Shown: piece after piece, positions 1-8,054 of the stretch
Layout: every line of letters begins with the position of its first letter
Numbering within the stretch: position 1 is the first letter of the stretch
NCBI RefSeq assembly: GCF_900465055.1
Contig: NZ_LS483250.1
Coordinates: forward strand, 3,658,001-3,722,000
Source of the DNA: Moritella yayanosii
GTDB taxonomy: Bacteria > Pseudomonadota > Gammaproteobacteria > Enterobacterales > Moritellaceae
DNA length: 64,000 bases
Reading direction: 5' to 3'
Position numbers and translations under genes: made by a program
The notes under the pieces: model-generated
Databases searched by the model: none
What the model was told of the DNA's origin: nothing
What the model saw: only the letters and a program-made list of their open reading frames with translations

Positions 1-424
1 GATAAATGCAGAACAGTGATTGAACCTTAGTTTGCAATACGGCCACTGCCGTTGCTTTCGGTTCCGCTAACACTAATTGTAGTTCTGCAGTGAGCTTAGG
101 ATCGTGTTGTAATAAATTAATTAATGATGTAGCTGCTTGAGATACGGCACTATCAGCAATTTTTAAGGTATCAGATAATATGTTAGGTTGTAGCATTACC
201 TGACGTTCAACCTGCTTAATTTGGGTGATTAGCTCATCGTCAGAAGTGCTGCGTTCAAGAGTTGCTTTCAGTTTTCTCACTGCAATGTTTAGCTCATTAT
301 CGATGCCTCGTGTTGCACCAAGCAAACGATTAATAAATGCTAATAACATTGCGGTGTTAATTTTTGTGTAGCCGTTGGCATTACTTGGTCGTGTTGCTGA
401 ATGCGTATCTTGTGATATCTGCAT
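1..424 (-). CDS. Partial protein resembling the N-terminal helical region of GGDEF-family proteins
   Basis: The reverse strand is open from an ATG at 424 to the window edge, giving 141 codons without a stop; the C-terminal part lies outside. The visible part is hydrophilic and mostly helical, with no signal peptide or membrane segment. The stretch FINRLLGATRGIDNELN followed by VRKLKATLERS resembles the helical region that precedes the GGDEF domain in some diguanylate cyclases of marine gammaproteobacteria, but the catalytic domain itself is not in view. The downstream neighbour on the same strand also carries a GGDEF-like domain, which weakly supports a link to cyclic-di-GMP. The coding frame is seen directly; the family is a resemblance only. 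Confidence 0.45.
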   Translation of the reverse strand, partial: MQISQDTHSATRPSNANGYTKINTAMLLAFINRLLGATRGIDNELNIAVRKLKATLERSTSDDELITQIKQVERQVMLQPNILSDTLKIADSAVSQAATSLINLLQHDPKLTAELQLVLAEPKATAVAVLQTKVQSLFCIY

Positions 425-514
425 GAAAACTCTTCACATTGGTTAAATCAAAGATGAAGATTAGCTTACCATTATATATACTCCTATAAAATAGTTTGGT
501 CCTAAAATGTAAGC

Positions 515-2764
515 TTACAGCCAATTAATATCATTTTTGTCAGTTGATGATATTACTTTTACTAAGCCTTTTTCGATGGCCTGCTTTGAACGATCCCAAA
601 TATCACCATGGAAGAATGCCGGTTGTGTATAGGTTAATGCGCTTAATTGCACCCAACTATTTTGCTTGTTTTTACGACTTAATTGCGTTGCACCTGACAA
701 GGCTAAGGTCGCAATATTTAACAATTTATTGCTGTCTATTGCGGTAGGGTATTTGAATAAGAAAGGGTGGGAAACCATCCCTATCGAAATGTCTTTGTTA
801 AAATTAATCTGGCAATCAAACTGCTCGAACCAGTCTAAAATATAGTTAGCAATGATCGCAGGGTCGTAATTTTTGTTTACTTTTCTAACCAATAATAACT
901 GCGTATCATTTAATTGGAATAAACGTTCTGAATCATGGAGTTGTTGTAATAAATAGGCGCCTAATTCGGTTTCGATCTTATTGACGAGTGAAAGGCTATA
1001 TTTCTGACGTAACGGTTGCAAAAAATCGAGGCTGATAATGGCACAGCTATGGACGCTGTTTTGCTTATCGGTATATTCCCAATCAGAGTAAAATCGTGCT
1101 TCTTGTAGTGGTGTCGGGATATATTGTTTCAGACTGTTGATATTATTTAGGCCAGTATTTGGATGAATGTTGTAGTTATTCTCGAGCTGTTCGACATCTC
1201 GCCGTTGTGATTTCATTTTTTGATTATTGACGTAGTACAAATAAAGAATAATCAGCATAATTGCAGCAAGTAAAAACACGTTAATCATCAAATTATGTTT
1301 TGCTTGTTTAAGTTTGGTGACTTGTGTTTGTAGCTGGTCTATTTTTTGCGATTTTATTTCATTATTTTCTTTGTGTTGATTCGAGACTGGCAATGCTTTT
1401 TTTGCGTTAAAGTTTGACAGCTTATTGTAACGCACGAACTGTTTATAGCTATCAAGTGCTTTGGCGTACTGGTCTGTTTCTTCATAGGCGGTGGCGAGAT
1501 AAAGATAGACGGTTTCGAATTGTTTGCTATTGTTAAGTTTACGGGCTATCACTAACGCTTTATTTAAACGTGTTAATGCGGTGTCGTAATGTTGCTGCTG
1601 GATCGCTAAATTAGCCAGATGTACAAGCGATTCAAGTAATAAAGTGCTTTGGCCATTCGTGTAAAACAGTTTTTCAGCATTGGATAAATACTGCTCGGCC
1701 AAGCTAAAGTTACCCATGTGCAGGTAGGTCTTACCAACTTCGAAATAAACGGCATTTAATTTGTTCTTGTCATCAAAAATTTTTAGTAAATCTAAGGCGT
1801 TAAAATAATAAACTAACGATAAATTATATTCTTTGATTTTGCGGTGCATACTGGCAAGGGTTAATAAAGAATCAGACAATTGCAGTTTGTTACCGAGGTT
1901 TTGATAATATTGCGCAGATTGATTGGCAAAGTTGATTGCCAATTTAAAATTATCTTGAGCAATATACGCCTGACTCATTTTTTTAGTCAGTAGGCCATTA
2001 AGTGTATCGTTATTATCAAGCAATTTCTGTAGGGCTTTATTGTAAAAATTTATTGCCAAGGTTAATTTATTTTGTTGCTGGTAATTATAACCAATAGCAT
2101 AAGCTGCCCAAGCTGCATTATTTGTTAATGGTGTTTTGGCCGCGAACGTTTGAGCTTCGCGAAACAGCGCCATTGATTCTTCGTAATTATTGAGGTTTAG
2201 CGCGATTTCACCAGCAATAATTTTGAGGGTAAAATAACCGTTTGCTGTCGGATTATAAGTATTGTCAGCAATACTGTTGAGTACTTGCTCAATGGTTTCT
2301 TGAGCAAGTTGAAAATTAGCCAAGCTCGTTGATTGCGCTAGAATATGGCTTTTTATTAATAAACTTTGTTGTCTTAAATGTAAGGGGACATTATGTATTT
2401 TGTTGACGAGCATTTTATCAAGGATGGCGACGGCTTGATCGATATTGTTGGCATAGAAATAACATAAGGCTTTTTGTTGTTTAATCAGTACGAGGTCAGA
2501 AGGGGTGATCGATTGTTCTCTGATTTGACTCACCCGTGCAATTGCGCTGAACACGTCTTTTTTTTGTATTTGCAGGTACTCATCAATAATTTGAATGCAT
2601 TGATAAGGTTGGCTGTATTGTACTACTTGACTGCGTTTTAGCTCATTAGGCAATATCAGCTGGTTAAATAAGCTTGCGGCGGCTGTGGTGCTAAATAGAA
2701 TAAATGCAAGAGCATAACAAAAACGTAAGATCATGTGTTTAATATCGACTAGAAAGGCAGCCAT
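515..2764 (-). CDS. Membrane-anchored TPR protein with degenerate GGDEF domain
   Basis: About 749 residues. The N-terminus has a hydrophobic signal-like segment (MILRFCYALAFILF). A long helical repeat region of TPR type follows (about residues 50-440), with repeated units such as ALDSYKQFVRY and AINFYNKALQKL. One membrane segment lies near 493-513, and a cytoplasmic C-terminal part follows. That part begins with HPNTGLNNINSL, a worn version of the TGLxNR start of GGDEF domains, and continues with the expected beta-alpha pattern. The signature position reads LNDTQ instead of GGDEF (near 618-623), so cyclase activity is unlikely and a sensory or binding role is more plausible. GTG at 2767 and ATG at 2764 adjoin; an internal ATG at 2734 would put the signal peptide at the very N-terminus. 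The TPRs probably face the periplasm. No ligand can be inferred. Confidence 0.75.
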   Translation of the reverse strand: MAAFLVDIKHMILRFCYALAFILFSTTAAASLFNQLILPNELKRSQVVQYSQPYQCIQIIDEYLQIQKKDVFSAIARVSQIREQSITPSDLVLIKQQKALCYFYANNIDQAVAILDKMLVNKIHNVPLHLRQQSLLIKSHILAQSTSLANFQLAQETIEQVLNSIADNTYNPTANGYFTLKIIAGEIALNLNNYEESMALFREAQTFAAKTPLTNNAAWAAYAIGYNYQQQNKLTLAINFYNKALQKLLDNNDTLNGLLTKKMSQAYIAQDNFKLAINFANQSAQYYQNLGNKLQLSDSLLTLASMHRKIKEYNLSLVYYFNALDLLKIFDDKNKLNAVYFEVGKTYLHMGNFSLAEQYLSNAEKLFYTNGQSTLLLESLVHLANLAIQQQHYDTALTRLNKALVIARKLNNSKQFETVYLYLATAYEETDQYAKALDSYKQFVRYNKLSNFNAKKALPVSNQHKENNEIKSQKIDQLQTQVTKLKQAKHNLMINVFLLAAIMLIILYLYYVNNQKMKSQRRDVEQLENNYNIHPNTGLNNINSLKQYIPTPLQEARFYSDWEYTDKQNSVHSCAIISLDFLQPLRQKYSLSLVNKIETELGAYLLQQLHDSERLFQLNDTQLLLVRKVNKNYDPAIIANYILDWFEQFDCQINFNKDISIGMVSHPFLFKYPTAIDSNKLLNIATLALSGATQLSRKNKQNSWVQLSALTYTQPAFFHGDIWDRSKQAIEKGLVKVISSTDKNDINWL

Positions 2765-2918
2765 CACATTCTTATGATTACATGTCCTTATTAAATATTA
2801 GCGTTCCTTTGCTAATTGAGGCCTCGGTCTTAGTGAGGGCTATAATGATCAATAAGGAGATTTATATGCCCAATTGATCGTCACTTTTAAATACTAAACT
2901 ATTTTGCTGCTTTTGTTA

Positions 2919-2950
2919 ATGACTGGGTATTTAAAAAAATACCCAGTCAT
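2919..2950. other. Perfect 14-bp hairpin just downstream of queF
   Basis: The arms at 2919-2932 and 2937-2950 are exact reverse complements (ATGACTGGGTATTT) around a loop of four A. The hairpin begins 6 bases past the queF stop codon on the minus strand. Neither side has a clear U-tract beyond the stem, although the stem top is A/T-only. It may end or protect the queF transcript, or insulate queF from the TPR gene. Confidence 0.6.
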
Positions 2951-2956
2951 GTCATA

Positions 2957-3811
2957 TTATTGGCGGATTAAGCGAATATTATCTATTTTAGCATCACAAT
3001 TGGTTCTGAATGGATTGATATCCAAGCCACCTCTGCGGGTGTAGCGTGCACATACAGTTAATTGCTCTGGTTTACAGAAGTGCATGATATCGATGAAAAT
3101 ACGTTCTACACACTGCTCGTGAAACTCATTATGTTGACGGAATGAGATTAAATAGCGTAATAGTGCTTCTGGGTCGATCTTATTACCTTGATAGGCAATA
3201 TAAACACTGCCCCAATCGGGTTGATTAGTCACGAGGCAATTGGATTTTAATAAATGGCTGTAAAGCACTTCATCAACGTTATCATTGTTGTCTGCGGCAG
3301 ATGTTAACAACTCGGCATTAAACTCATAATCCTCGACATCGATATCAAGGTGATCAATACAGCTACCGGTGATCTTGGTAATTTGGCTTGGTGCCTTATC
3401 TAAGTCATCGAACATCAGCACTTCAACTAGGCCTTGTGCGCATGCTGCTAGGTCGCGTTGTAGTGTTTCCGTGACTTCATCTGTGGAACTAAAACGCGTT
3501 TGGTTGAAGCTATTTAAGTACAGTTTGAATGATTTTGATTCGATCAGGTTTACTGATGTAGCACAAACTCTTACTTCAGCAACAGCAACAATAGGTTTAC
3601 CTTTGCTATTTAACCAAGACAGCTCATATAAATTCCATAGGTCACACCCGGTGAACGGCAGTTGGTCGGATAGTGCCAGATCATCACGATTCAATTGTCT
3701 TGGTACCGGTTGTAACAAGCTAGGTTGATATTGAGAGATATACTCCGTTTTTTTCCCTAAATTTAACTTATTTAGTGCCGTTGAATCTTGGTAACGGTTT
3801 GCTGGTGTCAT
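2957..3811 (-). CDS. queF: NADPH-dependent 7-cyano-7-deazaguanine reductase QueF
   Basis: Reduces the nitrile of preQ0 to the aminomethyl group of preQ1 in queuosine biosynthesis, using NADPH in the cytoplasm. The 284 residues match the long QueF form of Escherichia coli. The catalytic cysteine lies in [13 protein letters not shown] (Cys192, with the acid at Asp199), and the [14 protein letters not shown] segment (from about 91) is the QueF nucleotide-binding motif. [16 protein letters not shown] is typical of the N-terminal T-fold half. The gene is divergent from syd, as in enterobacteria, and faces the TPR gene across a hairpin. The start ATG at 3811 follows an ordinary leader. Confidence 0.96.
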   Translation of the reverse strand: MTPANRYQDSTALNKLNLGKKTEYISQYQPSLLQPVPRQLNRDDLALSDQLPFTGCDLWNLYELSWLNSKGKPIVAVAEVRVCATSVNLIESKSFKLYLNSFNQTRFSSTDEVTETLQRDLAACAQGLVEVLMFDDLDKAPSQITKITGSCIDHLDIDVEDYEFNAELLTSAADNNDNVDEVLYSHLLKSNCLVTNQPDWGSVYIAYQGNKIDPEALLRYLISFRQHNEFHEQCVERIFIDIMHFCKPEQLTVCARYTRRGGLDINPFRTNCDAKIDNIRLIRQ

Positions 3812-3922
3812 GGTTAATTCTCATCGGTTGCAGATAATTCACTTATCAATAGCGAGATTGTAATAAATTTTACTGCAGAGTGATATGCTATAGCGGATTT
3901 AATCATTTTTATGGGGAATATA

Positions 3923-4492
3923 ATGACTGTAGCTGTAATCGATGCGCTTATTGCTTTTTATGCACGCAGTGAACAACTTTGGCAAGCTCAAGACTACTTA
4001 CCACAACAAGAGTTTGATCCCGAGTGGGATTCACCGTGTTTTATTGAAGCGTCGAATAGTGCACAGTTACGTGCTGATCATAAAGCTTGGTTGCCAGTGA
4101 AACGGGATGCGATTACGTCATTTAGTAATATTGAGTCCGCGCTAAATATAGAGTTGGACCCGCAGATCGCCGAATTTTTTGGTGTTTATTTTAGTGATCA
4201 CATGCCCGCGAGTTTTAATGATGAGGTCATTGAATTGGTACAGGTGTGGAGTACAGATGATTTTGACCGCTTACAAGAAAATATGATTGCGCATTTGATG
4301 ATGAAAAAAACATTAAAGCAGCCGCCAACACTGTTCATTGCTAGCTGCGTCGATGAGATGCAGATTATTGCACTAGACAATGTCAGTGGCGAAGTGGTGC
4401 GTGAAGTGCTGGGTAAAGGTATTGTAGAAGTATTAGCACCGGATTTGGCTAGTTTTATTAGTCAATTAACCCCCGTATTACTCGAGCAGTAA
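3923..4492 (+). CDS. syd: SecY-interacting protein Syd
   Basis: Syd is a small acidic cytoplasmic protein that binds the SecY subunit of the translocon and was described as monitoring or disassembling faulty SecYEG complexes. The match to the family is clear in VQVWSTDDFDRLQENMIAHL, in LKQPPTLFIASCVDE, and in the C-terminal LSGEVVREVLG-like region. I chose the ATG at 3923 because GGGGA lies at a normal distance before it; an upstream in-frame ATG at 3911 has no good ribosome-binding site and would add four residues. The product is then 189 residues, near the usual 180-190. It is divergent from queF and ends at a hairpin terminator. Confidence 0.93.
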   Translation: MTVAVIDALIAFYARSEQLWQAQDYLPQQEFDPEWDSPCFIEASNSAQLRADHKAWLPVKRDAITSFSNIESALNIELDPQIAEFFGVYFSDHMPASFNDEVIELVQVWSTDDFDRLQENMIAHLMMKKTLKQPPTLFIASCVDEMQIIALDNVSGEVVREVLGKGIVEVLAPDLASFISQLTPVLLEQ

Positions 4493-4512
4493 ATAACGGT
4501 TCACTGAACGTG

Positions 4513-4546
4513 AAATAGCACGAGTATTAACTCGCGCTATTTTTTT
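4513..4546 (+). terminator. Rho-independent terminator after syd
   Basis: The arm AAATAGCACGAG and the arm CTCGCGCTATTT pair with one mismatch (A-C) around a six-base loop, and a run of T follows at 4541-4546. It lies about 20 bases past the syd stop codon, in the gap between syd and the convergent zinc-ribbon gene. Confidence 0.85.
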
Positions 4547-4598
4547 AAGTCTATTGTTGCTGTTATTGCTAACATCTCATTGTGACTACATGCAGCTA

Positions 4599-5366
4599 CT
4601 ACCAAGGTAAGTTGGATAATAAGCGGCAAGGCTCGCATTTAAAATCAAAGATACCGTGTAATGGTGTTGTTAGTTTCCACTCGCCATTACAACTTGGGCA
4701 ACAGCGTTGTTCGGCTTCATCTGCTTGTTTAGCCGCGTCAGCTAAATGATAAAGATAATAATAGGTGGGTGTATGGGTTTGTTGTTCAATATCTTTCGCC
4801 AATTGCCAACCAGTATTATTTAACGGGCTGTTGATATCCGTTAATACGTCGCTACATGCTTGTTGTAGCGTTGTACCGTGCATTTGTAATTCATCCGTTG
4901 AGCTCCAATCCACTTGCCAGCGTAACAGCGCTTGATGATCGTCGGTCTTCGGTGTTGGTAATTTGTACAATGGGATCGGCGCAAGATGTTCACCGCAACG
5001 CAAGGGTGAACAAGTGCTTAGGTAATGGGTGTACAGCACTTGCCATTCTGGCGGCTGACAAAGGTCGGTATTATCGGAATGTAAATCCATGCCTGTCAGG
5101 CGAATTTTAGGCGCGAGTAAACCGGCCTCACTCAAGGCCTGTAAGCGTTGTTCAACAATACTAGAATGATGCCTTGGATGTAGACTTTCTTCTTCAGGAC
5201 AAACAACACGGGTAATAAAGACGCCGTCATCGATACTGGTTGGAAATTCACGACCTAATATTTGGCCGTTGTAACGTAAGGCATCAATAAGTTGGGTTAT
5301 GGCGCCATCAACAGCTTCAATGGTGGTGTCTTGGTAGCATTCAAAAGTCAGTTCGGCAGTAAACAA
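4599..5366 (-). CDS. DUF2310 family zinc-ribbon protein
   Basis: 255 residues of the DUF2310 family, annotated elsewhere as zinc-ribbon-containing and possibly nucleic-acid-binding. The C-terminus has two cysteine pairs, CCPSC and CEPC about 20 residues apart, ending in LLSNLPW; this is the zinc ribbon that defines the family. The N-terminal two thirds hold no motif I recognise but show the family pattern (NGQILGREFPTS and MDLHSDNTDLCQPP). It is cytoplasmic with no signal peptide. It is the last of five minus-strand genes running from 7509, 18 bases after the preceding gene, so probably the end of that transcript. The function is unknown; any nucleic-acid binding is inferred from the ribbon alone. 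Confidence 0.85.
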   Translation of the reverse strand: MFTAELTFECYQDTTIEAVDGAITQLIDALRYNGQILGREFPTSIDDGVFITRVVCPEEESLHPRHHSSIVEQRLQALSEAGLLAPKIRLTGMDLHSDNTDLCQPPEWQVLYTHYLSTCSPLRCGEHLAPIPLYKLPTPKTDDHQALLRWQVDWSSTDELQMHGTTLQQACSDVLTDINSPLNNTGWQLAKDIEQQTHTPTYYYLYHLADAAKQADEAEQRCCPSCNGEWKLTTPLHGIFDFKCEPCRLLSNLPW

Positions 5367-5384
5367 GATATTCTCTCTGTCCAG

Positions 5385-5720
5385 TTATTGTGTTAACAAT
5401 GCTTTTTTTAACGCGGTTATTTCAGCTTTTAATTCGTTCACTTCTTGGCGTAGTGGTGCAATTTCTTCGCGTACTGATGCGATAGCGGTCGCAATAAGCA
5501 CTGCGGTTGGGTCTGCTACGTCTGCGATCGTGGTTGTAGGTGTAGGTGTATTTTTGGGTGGTACGATTGCATTCGGATCAAAACGCCATGTTTTCAGAGT
5601 CTCAATAATATCGCGCATATTTGCTGGTTGTACGAGTCGTGATTTAATTAGTGCCATGGAGGGCTTTTTGCCTTCGAGAGCCAGTTGATTTGCGGCATCG
5701 ACAATATGTTGTAGGCTCAT
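5385..5720 (-). CDS. Small protein with KfrA-like N-terminal region and C-terminal coiled coil
   Basis: 111 residues. The first 50 resemble the small helix-turn-helix unit at the start of KfrA-type DNA-binding proteins: a helix with AANQLALEGKKPSMALIKSRL, then a short helix ending in TLKTWRF. A proline- and threonine-rich linker follows (about 52-66). The last 35 residues form a coiled coil rich in E, L and K (VREEIAPLRQEVNELKAEI), which suggests dimerisation. A binding domain plus coiled coil fits a small DNA-associated protein, but this is inference. It lies between DUF2789 and the DUF2310 gene, 18 bases ahead of the latter, on the same strand. Confidence 0.65.
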   Translation of the reverse strand: MSLQHIVDAANQLALEGKKPSMALIKSRLVQPANMRDIIETLKTWRFDPNAIVPPKNTPTPTTTIADVADPTAVLIATAIASVREEIAPLRQEVNELKAEITALKKALLTQ

Positions 5721-5790
5721 GGTATTTCTTCCTTAGTATCCTAGTTGTTGTAATTCTGGTTTTCATCGGTGACCACTATATGTCAGGCTA

Positions 5791-6021
5791 TTAACGCAGC
5801 ATGGCATCAAGGTGGTCAATGACTTCTGCCCAGTCGGCATCTTCGTAAATTGATTCTTTGAGAAACATCGCTTGAGAGTTGTTCCAAAACGGGGCTTCAA
5901 ATAGTAATACACCCGCGTCGAGTGTATGCTGACGGATAAAGCGTTTCATGCTTAATTCATCATTATCTAACCCAAGTTGCGCAAATAACAATTCTAAGGT
6001 TTGCGTGGCTAACAGCATCAT
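5791..6021 (-). CDS. DUF2789 family protein
   Basis: A small acidic protein of the DUF2789 family, recognisable by LELLFAQLGLDNDELSMKRFI and by LFEAPFWNNSQAMFLKESI, with the conserved EDADWAEVIDHLDAML end. The family is about 75 residues long and its role is unknown. The open frame extends upstream to 6066, but the GGAG at 6029-6026 lies just before two adjacent ATGs at 6021 and 6018, which gives the family length and argues against the longer form. It lies between the DUF3301 gene and the coiled-coil gene. Confidence 0.8.
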   Translation of the reverse strand: MMLLATQTLELLFAQLGLDNDELSMKRFIRQHTLDAGVLLFEAPFWNNSQAMFLKESIYEDADWAEVIDHLDAMLR

Positions 6022-6082
6022 CTGGCTCCAGTGTTTTTTTTCAGTATAGCCAGAGATGAGCAACAAAGTTAGTTTATCATGG

Positions 6083-6379
6083 TTAATCTATAGCATAAGG
6101 CGGGACGATAAACTCTAAGACAGTTGGTCCGGCCATCACAAGGCAAGCTTGATAGGCATTTTCACCATTGCTACTAAACTCGAAGTTAAATTTATAACGA
6201 AATAAACTGCCTTTGTGCGGATACCAAGCGATACCCGTTTGGGCCGTTGATAACCATTGTAGTTGTTGCTGTTGGCAATATTGTTTGATTAGCGCATTGG
6301 CTAATTCTGCTTGTTTACGCAGGTGGGAAAAGATCACAACCCCAATAAAGCCAACGACGATGGCTAACAAACTGCCCAT
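6083..6379 (-). CDS. DUF3301 family membrane-anchored protein
   Basis: 98 residues of the DUF3301 family. One N-terminal hydrophobic segment (about residues 3-18, LLAIVVGFIGVVIF) is followed by a basic SHLRKQAELANALIKQYC helix and a small beta-rich domain with RYKFNFEFSSNGE. The arrangement implies an inner-membrane anchor with the domain in the cytoplasm. The family is common beside DUF3549 and yqcC/truC in marine gammaproteobacteria; no function is known to me. It lies between DUF3549 and DUF2789 on the same strand. Confidence 0.82.
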   Translation of the reverse strand: MGSLLAIVVGFIGVVIFSHLRKQAELANALIKQYCQQQQLQWLSTAQTGIAWYPHKGSLFRYKFNFEFSSNGENAYQACLVMAGPTVLEFIVPPYAID

Positions 6380-6453
6380 ATTTTAATTACTCCGTGATAG
6401 CTGTTTGACTATTCATGTTTTGCTGCAGTGCGAGTTATGCTCAGCTGCGATTT

Positions 6454-7509
6454 TTAACTACGCTGCTGACGAAACAGCAGGCCAATTGCGCTGCCAAGGG
6501 TATTGGTGCGGTTTGGATTACGTAACATAGCTAACACCTTATTACGTAGACTTGGTATTGCCACTAAGTCGGAGAACAGATAAATAAACAGTTCTTGACC
6601 TTGCTGTTGTTGTACCGCCGCTTCAAAGAATGCCAATAGTCGAGCTTCGTCATCAAGGTCATGCCAGCAGCGACCAGCTAATGCGACAATCGTTTGGCTA
6701 ATATTGTTATGTTTAAACAACGCAGGGTAAAGGTCTGTGCGAAGTCCCTGTGCCGGTGCGCTTGATAATGCACGGATTAACATTGATAGGCGTACATCAT
6801 TTGGTGTCGCTAATGCGGCTTCTTGACTAATTAATGTTGCTATTGCTTCATTTATGGCGGTTGGCAGGGCTTCGTGCTCAAGTGCTAGGCAAAGTGAATA
6901 TAATGGCTCTGTTGGTAATTTGGGTAATGCTGCGGCGATGTGCTGTGCATTATTATCACGATCTAAGCGCGCGGCGATATCGCAAATACCTTGTACACCT
7001 ACTTCTTGCCAGTGTTCAAAGCCCAGTTTATTGGCAAAGTAGTTGTGCGCAGTTGGATAGTATTTACTTTCTGGGCGCATTAAATCACGGTTGATAACGG
7101 CATTTAACATCGCCACTTTATCTGTACTTGGTTTAAATACATACGGATTTGTTGCGAGTTGTTCTTGCTGTTCTTCACTTGGGGTCTTTTCTAACATCAG
7201 ACCAAGCGATTCAACTACCATATTAAGGAAGATATTACGCGTCCCTTGGATTAGTAGGCCTTGCTCATCTAATGGGAACTTAAGAAACCAAAGATAGTGC
7301 TGGTTATTCTCATTTTTATTCCAGAAGGTGATCGCAAATTGAGCATGGCGTTGCAACGGTGCAGGGTAAGGTCGCTGAGCGGATTCAAACTGCATAAAGT
7401 CGTCGGTTGAAATTTTGTTGATCTTACGACCCATGTCATACACGCAAAACTGAGTCTTTGCTTGTAACAGAAATTCCGATAGCGTGTTGAGGGTATGCAT
7501 AGTTGCCAT
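6454..7509 (-). CDS. DUF3549 family protein
   Basis: 351 residues of the DUF3549 family, seen in the conserved opening TLSEFLLQAKTQFCVYDMGR and in FAITFWNKNENNQHYLWFLKFPLDEQG. The C-terminal half is helical and alanine- and leucine-rich, suggesting a repeat-like fold, with no catalytic motif visible. It is cytoplasmic. The gene is the first of five on the minus strand and has its own promoter at 7564-7592. ATGs at 7509 and 7500 are both possible; neither has a strong ribosome-binding site. The function is unknown, though conserved linkage to yqcC-truC suggests a housekeeping role. Confidence 0.83.
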   Translation of the reverse strand: MATMHTLNTLSEFLLQAKTQFCVYDMGRKINKISTDDFMQFESAQRPYPAPLQRHAQFAITFWNKNENNQHYLWFLKFPLDEQGLLIQGTRNIFLNMVVESLGLMLEKTPSEEQQEQLATNPYVFKPSTDKVAMLNAVINRDLMRPESKYYPTAHNYFANKLGFEHWQEVGVQGICDIAARLDRDNNAQHIAAALPKLPTEPLYSLCLALEHEALPTAINEAIATLISQEAALATPNDVRLSMLIRALSSAPAQGLRTDLYPALFKHNNISQTIVALAGRCWHDLDDEARLLAFFEAAVQQQQGQELFIYLFSDLVAIPSLRNKVLAMLRNPNRTNTLGSAIGLLFRQQRS

Positions 7510-7563
7510 GATCTAATGTGTCCAAGTTAAGAGTGGGGTCGAATGGAGCTTAAGTATCGGCGT

Positions 7564-7592
7564 ATTATACGCAAACCCTATCAAGATGTGAA
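7564..7592 (-). promoter_or_regulatory. Sigma-70 promoter for the DUF3549 gene
   Basis: On the minus strand a -35 of TTCACA (7592-7587, five of six matches) and a perfect -10 of TATAAT (7569-7564) are separated by 17 bases. Transcription would start near 7557, about 48 bases before the ATG at 7509. The -10 is embedded in the palindrome GCGTATTATACGC. Confidence 0.7.
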
Positions 7593-7610
7593 TGGAGATT
7601 ACGATGCGCT

Positions 7611-7639
7611 TTCGTATCTGACTGTTGCTGGCGTATAAT
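7611..7639 (+). promoter_or_regulatory. Probable promoter for yqcC-truC
   Basis: A perfect -10 of TATAAT at 7634-7639 has a weak -35 of TTCGTA (three of six matches) 17 bases upstream. It would start transcription near 7646, about 55 bases before yqcC. It is divergent from the DUF3549 promoter, sharing the 190-base gap. Confidence 0.5.
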
Positions 7640-7700
7640 GCGGCTACATTTGTTTGGTCGCGGTACAAATTTGGTTTCGCGAACCCTAAATAGAGACACT

Positions 7701-8027
7701 ATGATGACGATCTATCTGCAGGCTCACCAGCTATTAGCGGCGATTGAAGTGGAATTGAAAAATGCCTCGTTGTGGAATGAGGTTTCGCCAAGTATCGAGG
7801 CACTTGCGAGTACCACGCCATTTTGTATTGATACTATGCCTTTTACAGATTGGTTGCAGTTTATCTTTTTAGCAAAGATGACACAGCGGGTGGCTATGCA
7901 AATGCCGTTACCTGTGAATATGGCGATACAGCCAATGGCGGAAGAAGCCTTCAAACCACTGACCGTGGATACGTGTGAATTATTGGCCCTGATCTTATCG
8001 TTTGATAAGTTGTTAAAAAACATTTAA
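7701..8027 (+). CDS. yqcC: YqcC family protein (DUF446)
   Basis: 108 residues of the all-helical YqcC/DUF446 family, usually encoded directly before truC, as here. The signature region is FTDWLQFIFLAKMTQRVA, followed by MQMPLPVNMAIQPMAEEAF. It is a small cytoplasmic protein; its role is unknown, and its constant pairing with truC suggests a part in tRNA modification or a shared transcript only. I chose the ATG pair at 7701/7704 after GAGA rather than the longer open frame from 7638, whose extra residues do not belong to the family. truC begins 27 bases after its stop. Confidence 0.88.
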   Translation: MMTIYLQAHQLLAAIEVELKNASLWNEVSPSIEALASTTPFCIDTMPFTDWLQFIFLAKMTQRVAMQMPLPVNMAIQPMAEEAFKPLTVDTCELLALILSFDKLLKNI

Positions 8028-8054
8028 ATACAGCTAGTTAGGTAATAAATTACA

